Source of the DNA: Rhizobium sp. SL86
Lineage (GTDB): Bacteria > Pseudomonadota > Alphaproteobacteria > Rhizobiales > Rhizobiaceae
Reading direction: 5' to 3'
Assembly (NCBI RefSeq): GCF_026672545.1
Contig: NZ_JAPPRJ010000002.1
Coordinates: 943,001-1,007,000, forward strand
DNA length: 64,000 nt
The notes below the pieces were generated by a model. It did not search any database and was not told where the DNA came from. It saw only the letters and a list, made by a program, of their open reading frames with translations. The position numbers and the translations under genes were made by a program. Positions 44,175 to 54,791 of this stretch are shown one piece after another. Every line of letters starts with the position of its first letter. The stretch's first letter is position 1.

Positions 44175-45911
44175 ATGACGGTGGACACGTTCAAGGATCT
44201 CTTTTCCGAGCGGCAGTTGCGTCGATTGCGGCTCGTGAGCGGCCTGATCATCTTTCTATTCGTGCTGATGCATATCCTCAACCACAGCATCGGCCTCATC
44301 TCGGTTCATGCAGCCCAAGATGCCAGCCCGTTGTTTCTGGCGATCTGGAACAATCCGGTCGGCCTCATACTGCTGTACGGCTCGCTTTTTTTGCACATCG
44401 GCCTCGTGTTGCGCACGCTCTTCGTCCGTCGCAGCCTGGCCATGCCGATGACCGAGATCGCCCAGCTTGTGCTCGGACTGCTGATCCCCCTCCTGATCAT
44501 TGAGCACGTATTGGCAACCCGCATCGCCTTCTCGGTCTTCCATATGCGGGTCACTTACGAAACGATCGTTCACGGTCTCTGGAGCATATCGCCCATCGAG
44601 GGCCTGAAGCAATGTATTGCGCTGATCGTCATCTGGGCGCACGGCTGCATCGGCGTTCATTTCTGGCTGCGTTATCGTCCGTGGTATCCGAAGTTATGGC
44701 CCTGGGCACTCACGCTTGCGATCATGCTTCCGCTCCTTGCGCTACTCGGCTTCGTGCAGATGGGGCGAGTGATTGCCAATCCGACCTTTCCGCTCAGTGA
44801 TTTTCCAGGCGGCGCGCAGGATCCTGCCATCCTGCCGGCCGGAGCGGCGGAACAACTGCGGGATCTGCGGGTGATCCTCTATGGCGGCTTCGGAGCGATT
44901 GTGATTTTCGTCTTCGCTGCACGCAGCATCCGCTGGCTGCGCGAACGCGCCCATCTCGTGGCGATCCGCTATGTCACCGGCGAGGTGATCAGCGTGCCAC
45001 GCGGTTTCACGGTGCTGGAGGCCAGCCGGATTGCGGGCAAGCCGCATTATGCCGTCTGCGGTGGAAAGGGCCGGTGTTCCACCTGTCGCGTCCAGATCAT
45101 CACTGGCGAAGACCATATCCCGCCCGCGGACCCTGCCGAACAAAGGACTCTGGACAGGATCGGAGCGGGACCTGGCGTGCGCCTGGCCTGCCAGCTTCGA
45201 CCGACGGGCAGCGTGACGTTATCGCCGCTGCTTGTCGCATTTCCTGATCCACAAGGCGTGTCTGAAGCCTACGAGGCGGTACCGGGGCGCGAACGGGAGA
45301 TCGCCGTTCTCTTCTGCGATATCCGCAACTTCACGACGATCTCGGAAACACGATTACCCTTCGATATCGTTTTCCTGTTGAACCGCTACTTCGCGGTGGT
45401 TGGCGCGGCTGTGGAAGCCGCCGGCGGACGTGTCGACAAGTTCATCGGTGATGGCGCGATGGCACTGTTCGGCATCAACGGAAACCTGGAGGATGGCTGT
45501 CGCCAGGCCGTGCGCGCCGCTGCCGGGATTATCGACGGGATCGATGAACTGAACCGGCAACTGTCGCAGGATCTGACAATCCCGTTGCGGATCGCGATCG
45601 GCATTCATGCGGGTCCTGCCGTCGTCGGAACCCTGGGTTACGGCAATGCCCGCAACCTCACCGCGATTGGCGATACCGTGAACGTCGCAAGCCGCCTGGA
45701 AACGACCGCCAAGGAGCTCGACATGCCTCTCGTGATGTCGGAGCCCGTCGCTACATTGTCCAACCTGGATGTGACCATGGCGGAGAGCCGCGAAATCGTG
45801 GTGCGCGGCCGCACCATTCCGCTCCGTATCTTCGTCTTCGGCAAATCCATGACCGGCATGCTGCTGCAGACGACGGCGGACGGAAGAGCCCTCAAGACGC
45901 AAACGGCCTGA
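44175..45911 (+). CDS. cyaC: Diheme membrane adenylate cyclase with 2Fe-2S domain (CyaC type)
   Basis: 578 residues from the ATG at 44175. Six membrane helices (about 18-250) contain histidines 33, 37, 74, 111, 123, 133, 156 and 162, among which the tetra-histidine signature of diheme-b quinone oxidoreductase anchors can be drawn. A ferredoxin-like domain follows with Cys295, 301, 304 and 339. The class III cyclase domain (about 370-560) has metal aspartates 382 and 426, purine-selecting Lys422 and Asp500, and Asn503/Arg507. CyaC of Sinorhizobium meliloti is described as a redox-responsive cyclase with the same architecture, so this one probably reports the quinone-pool state as cAMP. The stop overlaps the DUF3095 start. 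Confidence 0.92.
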   Translation: MTVDTFKDLFSERQLRRLRLVSGLIIFLFVLMHILNHSIGLISVHAAQDASPLFLAIWNNPVGLILLYGSLFLHIGLVLRTLFVRRSLAMPMTEIAQLVLGLLIPLLIIEHVLATRIAFSVFHMRVTYETIVHGLWSISPIEGLKQCIALIVIWAHGCIGVHFWLRYRPWYPKLWPWALTLAIMLPLLALLGFVQMGRVIANPTFPLSDFPGGAQDPAILPAGAAEQLRDLRVILYGGFGAIVIFVFAARSIRWLRERAHLVAIRYVTGEVISVPRGFTVLEASRIAGKPHYAVCGGKGRCSTCRVQIITGEDHIPPADPAEQRTLDRIGAGPGVRLACQLRPTGSVTLSPLLVAFPDPQGVSEAYEAVPGREREIAVLFCDIRNFTTISETRLPFDIVFLLNRYFAVVGAAVEAAGGRVDKFIGDGAMALFGINGNLEDGCRQAVRAAAGIIDGIDELNRQLSQDLTIPLRIAIGIHAGPAVVGTLGYGNARNLTAIGDTVNVASRLETTAKELDMPLVMSEPVATLSNLDVTMAESREIVVRGRTIPLRIFVFGKSMTGMLLQTTADGRALKTQTA

Positions 45912-47122
45912 TGCGCGGTCCCGCGAACCGTGTTAGCGTCGCCGCCATGGACGCACGAGACACCGCAGACAGTTTCTTCCAGCAGCTTCCGCTGCTCACC
46001 CGCTTCGAAGGCGTTGCGGAGACCGCAAGTTATACACCTCTGCCGGACGGCTGGGTGCTGGCCGTCGCCGATATTGTCGGCTCCACCAAGGCGATCGCCG
46101 AAGGCCGCTACAAGACCGTGAACATGGCGGGAGCAAGCGTCATCTCCGCGCTGCTGAACGGCATGGACATGAAGGACTATCCATTCGTGTTCGGCGGTGA
46201 CGGGGCGGTGGTCGCGCTGCCCGGCGGCCTGACGGAAAAGGCGGCGGAGATCCTCGCCTCCGTACGGGACTGGGTGTTTGCCGAACTGCACCTGCAGCTG
46301 CGGGTGGCGCTGGTGCCGGTCACCGATATCCGCAAGGCCGGCTTCGATGTGCGGGTGGCGCGGTTCGGCGCCAGCGAACATGTCGCCTACGCGATGTTCA
46401 GCGGCGGCGGCGCGAGCTGGGCCGAACAGCAGATGAAGGCCGGCCGCTACTCGATCGACCGTTCATCCGATGCACTTCCCGATCTGACCGGCCTGTCCTG
46501 TCGATGGGACCCGATCTCGGCGCATAACGGCGAAGTCGTTTCCATCATCGCCAAACCGGCCTCCGAGGCGACGATGCCGGAGTTCCGTGCGTTGGTGGCG
46601 GCCATCATTGCGGTGACCGCCGAACAGACACGCGATGGCCACCCGGTGCCGACGGAGGGGCCCGGACTGTCCTTCTCGATCGAGAGCATCGAGGCAGAGG
46701 TGCTCTCGCTTCCGCGACACAGGCGGTTTCGCGCGCGGTTATCAGCACTTCTCCAGGTGATCCTGACGCTTGTGCTGCACAAGACGAACCTGTCCTTCGG
46801 AAAATTCAATGCGCGCGACTACGCGCGGGACGTCGCCGCCAATTCGGACTTCCGCAAATTCGACGACGGCCTGAAAATGACCGTCGACGTGGATGATGCC
46901 CATCGCCGACGCCTGGAAGCGCTGCTTGCCGAGGCCGAGGCGAAGGGGATCTGTCATTACGGCATGCACCGCCAGGACAGCGCGCTGATGACCTGTTTCG
47001 TTCTGACGCCGATGTCGAAGGACCACGTCCATTTCATCGACGGCGGCAATGGCGGTTATGCGCTCGCGGCCCGCGACCTTGCGATGAAGCTGAAGACCGC
47101 AGAGACAGCGCGTGCCGGCTGA
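45911..47122 (+). CDS. DUF3095 protein, cyclase-like fold
   Basis: 403 residues; the ATG overlaps the cyclase stop (TGATG), and an internal ATG at 45947 is an alternative. DUF3095 has no firm function. The first 110 residues resemble the start of class III nucleotide cyclases: WVLAVADIVGSTKAI (Asp54) and FVFGGDGAVVALP (Asp97) reproduce the two metal-aspartate strands. The later NxxxR transition-state residues are not apparent, so it is either inactive or a partner that pairs with CyaC. The C-terminal 200 residues include a hydrophobic helix (LLQVILTLVLHKTNLSFGKF) and HYGMHRQDSALMTCFV. Coupled translation with cyaC argues for a shared role. Confidence 0.8.
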   Translation: MRGPANRVSVAAMDARDTADSFFQQLPLLTRFEGVAETASYTPLPDGWVLAVADIVGSTKAIAEGRYKTVNMAGASVISALLNGMDMKDYPFVFGGDGAVVALPGGLTEKAAEILASVRDWVFAELHLQLRVALVPVTDIRKAGFDVRVARFGASEHVAYAMFSGGGASWAEQQMKAGRYSIDRSSDALPDLTGLSCRWDPISAHNGEVVSIIAKPASEATMPEFRALVAAIIAVTAEQTRDGHPVPTEGPGLSFSIESIEAEVLSLPRHRRFRARLSALLQVILTLVLHKTNLSFGKFNARDYARDVAANSDFRKFDDGLKMTVDVDDAHRRRLEALLAEAEAKGICHYGMHRQDSALMTCFVLTPMSKDHVHFIDGGNGGYALAARDLAMKLKTAETARAG

Positions 47123-47284
47123 CGTTTTCCGTCATTCTGCGCAGGCCAGCGTCGTCCCCACTTCGCGGGCTGATTGCCATCTGGAACTTCCCCCGTAATA
47201 TTTACATCAGGTCATTTGAGGCAGAGGGGACGGACGCCACCGACAGGTTCACGGAATCGCTGGTGGCCGTATACGAAGAGCACG

Positions 47285-50003
47285 ATGGAAAAAAGCCTCA
47301 CTCGTTACATCTGGGTCAACACCTACAAGCAGCAACTGTGGATCCTGCTCGTCGTTGCGGCCTCGATGATTCCGTACTTCCTGTCTTTCGATCTGCCGAA
47401 ACGCATCGTCAACGGCCCCATCCAGGGCGATGGTTTTGGCGATCCGGACGCCACGCAGCTGTTCATGCGGATCGCCTTTGACCTTCCGCTGCTAGGTCAT
47501 GTCGAGCTTTTCGAAGGGCTGGAACTCCGACCGTGTCCAGATGCTGATGGCACTCAGCGGCGTGTTCCTGGCGCTTGTGGTGCTGAACGGTCTCTTCAAG
47601 TTCTACATCAACACCTACAAGGGCCGACTTGGCGAGCGCATGCTGCGGCGTATCCGTTTCGAACTCGTCGACCGCGTGCTGCGCTTTCCGCCGGCGCATT
47701 TCAAACGTGTCCGTGCGGCCGAAATCGCCACCATGGTGAAGGACGAGGTGGAGCCGCTCGGCGGCTTCACCGGCGATGCCTTCGTACAGCCGGCGCTTCT
47801 GGGCGGCCAGGCGCTGACGGCGCTTGCCTTCATCCTGATGCAGAATTTCTGGCTCGGCATGATCGCCTTTGCCATCGTTGTGGTGCAGGCAGTTGTCATC
47901 CCCAAAATGCGCAAACGCCTGCTGATCCTCGGACGCCAACGCCAGCTGACCGCGCGCGAGCTTTCCGGGCGCCTCAGCGAAATCGTCGACGGCATCCACA
48001 CCATTCGCGGCCACGACACCTCCAACCTCGAGCGCGCCGATATCGCCGACCGGCTGGGGCGGATCTTCGCGATCCGTTACGACCTTTACCAGTGGAAGTT
48101 CATGGTGAAGTTCATCAACAACTTCCTCGCACAGGTGACACCGTTTCTGTTCTACGCGATCGGCGGATATCTGGCGCTCCAGGGCCGCATCGACATCGGC
48201 CAGCTCGTGGCGGTGATCGGCGCCTACAAGGACCTGCCCGGCCCCCTGAAAGAACTGATCGACTGGGACCAGGCGCGGCAGGACGTGCAGATCAAATATG
48301 CGCAGGTCAGCGAGCAGTTCGACGTGGACGGTCTCTCGGACAGAAAGATCCAGGAGGTATTTCGCGAGCCGGTGCCCAGGCTTGCATCGCCGCTCGTGAT
48401 CACCAGCCTCGTTCTGACCGACGACAGCAATGCGCCGCTGCTCAATCATGTCTCGCTGGAAATCGCGCCGGACGAGACGGTGGCGATCCTCGGTGATACC
48501 GGGTCCGGCGGCGATGCGCTGGCGGAGGCGCTCGGACGGGTTCTCTGGCCGGCCTCCGGGCGCATTACAATCGACGGAAACGACATCCGCGAGGTGCCGG
48601 AAGCCATCACCGGGCGCCGCATCTCCTATGTCTCCTCCGACACCTATTTTTTCCACGGTAGCCTGCGCGACAACCTTCTCTACGTGCTAAAACACGCGCC
48701 GCTGACGGACGTGACCTATGAAGGGGCCGACGCCCGGACGTTCAGAAAGAAGGTCGGCGAAACGATCAGTGCCGGCAATCCGGTTCTCGACCTCAACAGC
48801 GACTGGATCGATTACCGCGCAGCCGGCGCGAGTGGTCCGGACGATCTTCTGAAGGTCATCCGCCCGGTTCTGGACGCGGTGACGATCTCGCAGGATCTGT
48901 TCGAACTCGCGCTGCGCTCAATGGTGGATGTCGACACCCACAGCGTGATGACCGAGCAGATCGTCAAGGTGCGCGCCGCCCTGCGCGACCGGCTGGAAGC
49001 GGAAGGGCTGCAGGATGTTGTCGAGAGCTTCGAGGACGGCAGCTACAACAGTCTCGCAAGCGTCGGCGAGAACATCCTCTTCGGCGTCATGAAGTCGGAG
49101 CTGATGACGAGCCAGCGGCTTGCCGAACATCCCTATTTCCGCCAGGTGCTGCGGCAGACGGGGCTTGTCGACACGCTCTACAATATGGGGCTCGAAATTG
49201 CGGAAAACATGGTCGAACTGTTCCGCGACCTGCCGCCCGACCACCCGTTCTTCCAGCAACTGACCTTCATGAAGGCGGAGGACATTCCCGCCTACGAGGC
49301 GCTTCTGCCGAAGCTGAAGGGGCATTCGGCCGACAAGGCAAGCCAGGAGGAACGGGCCAACATCATTCGCCTCAGCTTCGCCTATATCGAGCCGAGGCAC
49401 CGTTTCGGCCTGCTGACGGCGGAATTGATGGAGATGATCGTCGCGGCCCGCGCGACGTTCTACGCCGACATCCCGCCGGAGCTCAACGAAGCGATCGAAC
49501 GGTACGACCCGAACCATTTCATGGCCTCCGCCTCGCTGATGGACAATGTCCTCTTCGGGCGCATCAGCCTGCAGGATGCCGAGACGAGCGACCAGATCCG
49601 CACCATCATTCAGAGCGTCTTCCGGGACCTGGAGCTGGAAGATCATGTCCTGTCCATCGGGCTGGATTTCCAGGTCGGCGCGCAAGGCAGGCGCCTGACC
49701 AATGTGCAGCGCCAAAAGCTCAACCTGGCGCGCGCGCTGCTGAAACGGTCCGACTATTTCATCTTCAACCGTCCGCTTCCGGCGCTCGATCAGCGGGCCC
49801 AGGAGACGATCATCCACAACATCATGACCGACCTGCACGAGGAGGGACACAAGCCGGCAATCATCTGGGTTCTGCCAAATGCGCGCATGAGCGAACTTTT
49901 TGACCGGATCATGGTTTTCCAGAATGGCAATCTTGTCGAAAATACGACTTTTGCCGAGTTCGCTGATCAAAAGAGTATGTTCAAGCAACTCGTCTCGTAT
50001 TAG
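47285..50003 (+). CDS. ABC-exporter-like protein with degenerate ATPase domain (gene frameshifted)
   Basis: The gene reads from ATG 47285 (MEKSLTRYIW) to about 47527, then must shift by one base to continue to 50003, giving about 905 residues. Read alone, the second frame opens at ATG 47499 and lacks the first membrane helix. An ABC type I exporter membrane domain (about 15-330) is followed by a nucleotide-binding domain in which every motif is altered: Walker A GDTGSGGDA without lysine (about 403-411), LTNVQ for LSGGQ (about 804), FIFNR for the DE of Walker B (about 825-829) and no H-loop histidine. About 390 residues separate Walker A from the signature, several-fold more than usual. ATP hydrolysis looks impossible; a regulatory or structural role is likely. 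Confidence 0.78.
47527..47528 (+). other. Apparent +1 frameshift in the ABC-like gene
   Basis: In GAACTCCGACCG (47522-47533) removal of one C joins FEGLEL in the first frame to DRVQML in the second, restoring a continuous exporter sequence with the expected membrane topology. It may be a real mutation, programmed slippage or a sequencing/assembly error; the homopolymer is short (CC), which makes programmed slippage unlikely. Confidence 0.75.
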
Positions 50004-50033
50004 TCTTTTGACAGGTCATGAAAGGTCTTGCTG

Positions 50034-50498
50034 ATGCTGCTGAAGGACGAGGTGGAAATGTTGCGGCGTGTGCCGCTCTTTGCCAAGATCGCGCCGGCCA
50101 AACTCAAACTTCTGGCCTTTGCCTCCGAGCGGCTGACCTGCCGGGAGGGGCAGAACCTTTTCCGCCAGGGCGATGCCGGCGACGCGGCCTATGTGGTGCT
50201 GTCGGGCACGGCTGATGTGCTGGTCGATTCGGGTGACAGCGAGATCAAGGTGGCCGAGGTCGAGCAGAATTCGATCGTCGGCGAGATCGCAATCCTGTGT
50301 GATGTCTCGAGGACTGCCACCGTACGCGCCACGACGCGGCTGGAAGTGCTGAAGATCAGCAAGGACAATTTCCTTGACCTGATGAACGATTTTCCCGACA
50401 TGGCCGTCGAAATCATGCGCGTGCTGGCCGACCGCCTGAACCACACAACGATGGAACTGTCGCTGGCGCGCAGCCGCGAGCACGCCCCTGCAAATTGA
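50034..50498 (+). CDS. Cyclic-nucleotide-binding domain protein
   Basis: 154 residues from ATG 50034 (AAAGGT upstream; a TTG at 50028 is too close). It is a single cNMP-binding domain without the DNA-binding helix-turn-helix of CRP: about residues 10-125 carry FRQGDAGDAAYVVLSG and the phosphate-binding cassette GEIAILCDVSRTATV, with the ribose-contacting Glu and the phosphate-contacting Arg both kept. It should therefore bind cAMP or cGMP. The gene lies 30 bp after the ABC-like gene and four genes after a cAMP-producing enzyme, so it is the natural receptor of the cassette. A strong hairpin terminator follows. Confidence 0.88.
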   Translation: MLLKDEVEMLRRVPLFAKIAPAKLKLLAFASERLTCREGQNLFRQGDAGDAAYVVLSGTADVLVDSGDSEIKVAEVEQNSIVGEIAILCDVSRTATVRATTRLEVLKISKDNFLDLMNDFPDMAVEIMRVLADRLNHTTMELSLARSREHAPAN

Positions 50499-50524
50499 AA
50501 GCCATTTATCGTAGATGGATAAAC

Positions 50525-50553
50525 AAAGGCCGCCGGGCGAACCGGCGGCCTTT
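50525..50553. terminator. Bidirectional terminator between cNMP-binding gene and katG
   Basis: AAAGGCCGCCGG (50525-50536) pairs perfectly with CCGGCGGCCTTT (50542-50553) around a 5-base loop. A-rich sequence before and T-rich sequence after the stem allow termination of both the rightward cassette and the leftward katG transcript. Confidence 0.85.
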
Positions 50554-50619
50554 GTCGTTGGATCGCGTGACGGATCGGTGGCCGGGCAAACCGGCCACCT
50601 TCCGGGATCGATTCGGGGT

Positions 50620-52977
<2,358 letters not shown>

Positions 52978-52992
52978 CTAGAACTGCTCTAG
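52978..52992. promoter_or_regulatory. Inverted repeat in the katG-oxyR interval
   Basis: CTAGA (52978-52982) and TCTAG (52988-52992) around five bases form a perfect dyad about 140 bp upstream of katG. With the stronger palindrome at 53036-53052 it may be part of an extended OxyR operator that controls both genes. Confidence 0.4.
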
Positions 52993-53035
52993 CAAATAAG
53001 TTCCATTAATGTAATTATTATAAACTGATGGTATC

Positions 53036-53052
53036 GATAAGGTAAGGTTATC
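53036..53052. promoter_or_regulatory. Palindrome at the oxyR start codon, probable OxyR operator
   Basis: GATAA, seven bases, TTATC (53036-53052) is a perfect dyad with the 7-base centre typical of LysR-type/OxyR ATAG-N7-CTAT sites, and it ends directly at the oxyR ATG. Binding there would block oxyR expression (autorepression) while upstream contacts could activate katG. Confidence 0.6.
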
Positions 53053-54021
53053 ATGAACCTGACGCTGCGGCAGCTCCGCTATTTCGACGCGCTGGCCCGG
53101 CACGGCCATTTTGGACGTGCCGCGGAAGCCTGTTCCATCTCGCAGCCGGCACTTTCGGTGCAGGTGAAGGAACTGGAGGAAACGCTGGGCGTGGAACTGC
53201 TGGAGCGCGGCGCGCGCCAGGTGCGCCTCAGCGCGTTTGGCGAGGACTTCGTGCTCCGGGTGCGCGACATTCTCCGCTCAATCGACGAACTCGGCGACCT
53301 TGCCCGCGCCTCCCGCGAAAAGCTGACCGGCCGCCTGCGGATCGGCGTGATCCCGACGGTCGCGCCTTATCTGCTGCCGGCGATGATCGGCCGGCTGACC
53401 CGCGACAACCCCGCCCTCGACATCCATGTGCGCGAGACGGTGACGCCAAAACTTCTGGACGAACTTGCGGAGGGACGGCTGGATACGGCGATCGTGGCGT
53501 TACCCGTCTCCGAGGCGTCGCTCGAAGAGGTTTCGCTGTTCGACGAACATTTTCTGCTGGTGCGATCCTGGGAAGACGAAGAAAAACCGGTTCCGGAGCG
53601 GGAGCAGCTTCAGGAAATGCGTTTGCTTCTGCTGGAAGAGGGCCATTGTTTTCGCGAGCAGGCGCTGTCCTTCTGCCAGATCGGCAGCGGAAGCCAGAGA
53701 CCGCGCGAACTGCTGGACGGCAGTTCGCTGTCGACGCTCGTCCAGATGGTCGGCGCGGGGATTGGCGTGACGCTCATCCCGGAGATCGCCGTTCCGGTCG
53801 AGACGCGTTCCGCCCGCGTCTGTGTCGCACGCTTCAAGGATCCGCAGCCATCCCGCCGCATCGGCATGGTGTGGCGCCGCTCGAGCCCGATTGCCCGGCA
53901 GTTGCATGCAATTGCCGATATCGTGCGGACCTCCGCCGAAAACCTGCGCACCGCGGATGGGCCGCCGGCCCGCCCGGTCAACCACCCCGCCACATCCGGC
54001 GGGGCAGATGATCGCAGCTGA
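53053..54021 (+). CDS. oxyR: Hydrogen peroxide-sensing LysR regulator OxyR
   Basis: 322 residues: LysR helix-turn-helix (about 1-60, LRQLRYFDALARHGHFGRAA), then a LysR substrate domain in which the OxyR redox pair is exactly in place, Cys199 in EEGHCFREQ and Cys208 in LSFCQIG. Oxidation to a disulfide switches OxyR to activation of katG and related genes. Its divergent position next to katG is the common rhizobial arrangement. There is no obvious ribosome site because the palindrome abuts the ATG, so translation may be leaderless-like or low. The C-terminal 25 residues are Pro/Gly-rich and include a CCCCGCC/GGCGGGG hairpin (53985-54004) in the message. Confidence 0.95.
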   Translation: MNLTLRQLRYFDALARHGHFGRAAEACSISQPALSVQVKELEETLGVELLERGARQVRLSAFGEDFVLRVRDILRSIDELGDLARASREKLTGRLRIGVIPTVAPYLLPAMIGRLTRDNPALDIHVRETVTPKLLDELAEGRLDTAIVALPVSEASLEEVSLFDEHFLLVRSWEDEEKPVPEREQLQEMRLLLLEEGHCFREQALSFCQIGSGSQRPRELLDGSSLSTLVQMVGAGIGVTLIPEIAVPVETRSARVCVARFKDPQPSRRIGMVWRRSSPIARQLHAIADIVRTSAENLRTADGPPARPVNHPATSGGADDRS

Positions 54022-54031
54022 TCCCGGAGAA

Positions 54032-54562
54032 TCAGGCGGGGGTAAGTGTCATCGAGGTGCCGGTCGCGGCCAGATTCAGACCAAGCTGGCCGGTGACGCT
54101 GACGGTCTGCAGATGGATCGATCCGGCGGTACCGCCGATCAAAACATTGACACCAGCACCGGCGGCAACCGTCACTTCGGCGCTCGCACCCTGGTAGAGA
54201 CCGGCGAGCGAACCGTGATGGTAACCGGCGGTCGGCGCCAGTACGGCCCAGATCATGCGGCTGCGCGTGGTAAAGCCGATATCCACACCCATCTTGCGCA
54301 CGACGCCCGTGTAACGATCGAGCGGCTCGGACCCGATTGTGGAGGTGAAGACGCAATCCGCCTCCTTGGCAGAACCGAGGACGTAACCAACGCCGCCGCC
54401 GATGCTGCAATCGAGATAGCCGATCCGCACGCCGCCGCGCTGATCGCTCTCGGTATAGGTCGGAACGGGATCGCGTCTGGAGATGACGTCAGCGGCAGAG
54501 GCCGTGCCGACGCTGGAGAGCACGGGAAGCGTGGCAACCGCTACGGCAAGAATCTTCTTCAT
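54032..54562 (-). CDS. DUF992 secreted protein
   Basis: 176 residues with a signal peptide (MKKILAVAVATLP, cleavage probably after TASA near residue 23). The mature part matches DUF992, a family restricted mainly to Rhizobiales: GYLDCSIGGGVGYVLGSAKEADCVFTS with two cysteines likely to form a disulfide, a Gly/Ala-rich beta-structured remainder and the ending SMTLTPA. Function is unknown; a periplasmic or surface-exposed role is inferred. It is convergent with oxyR (10 bp apart) and preceded by a 229 bp gap (54563-54791) in which only its promoter and AT-rich patches are seen. Confidence 0.87.
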   Translation of the reverse strand: MKKILAVAVATLPVLSSVGTASAADVISRRDPVPTYTESDQRGGVRIGYLDCSIGGGVGYVLGSAKEADCVFTSTIGSEPLDRYTGVVRKMGVDIGFTTRSRMIWAVLAPTAGYHHGSLAGLYQGASAEVTVAAGAGVNVLIGGTAGSIHLQTVSVTGQLGLNLAATGTSMTLTPA

Positions 54563-54791
54563 CGAAATACTCCTTTGATGCTGTCGCTGCCGGACTGGCG
54601 ACTCTGACGACAGCCTGCAGAAACTTCATCGTTAACGCGCGTGGCAAAAAAATGATCCTGACGGAATACTGCAAGAACTTTGTTGTTCCCAAAAATTTCG
54701 TGATCGATGCCGGACACCTCCACGGCTGCCGGCGGAAGCGGTGGCGCAGATCACCTTCGCGAAACTTTGACCGCTTCAAGATCCTGTTCGT

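Noticed and set aside
54640..54700. Possible small RNA or terminator in the AT-rich patch between the DUF992 and glnT genes
   Set aside because: There are A and T runs but no convincing stem next to them.
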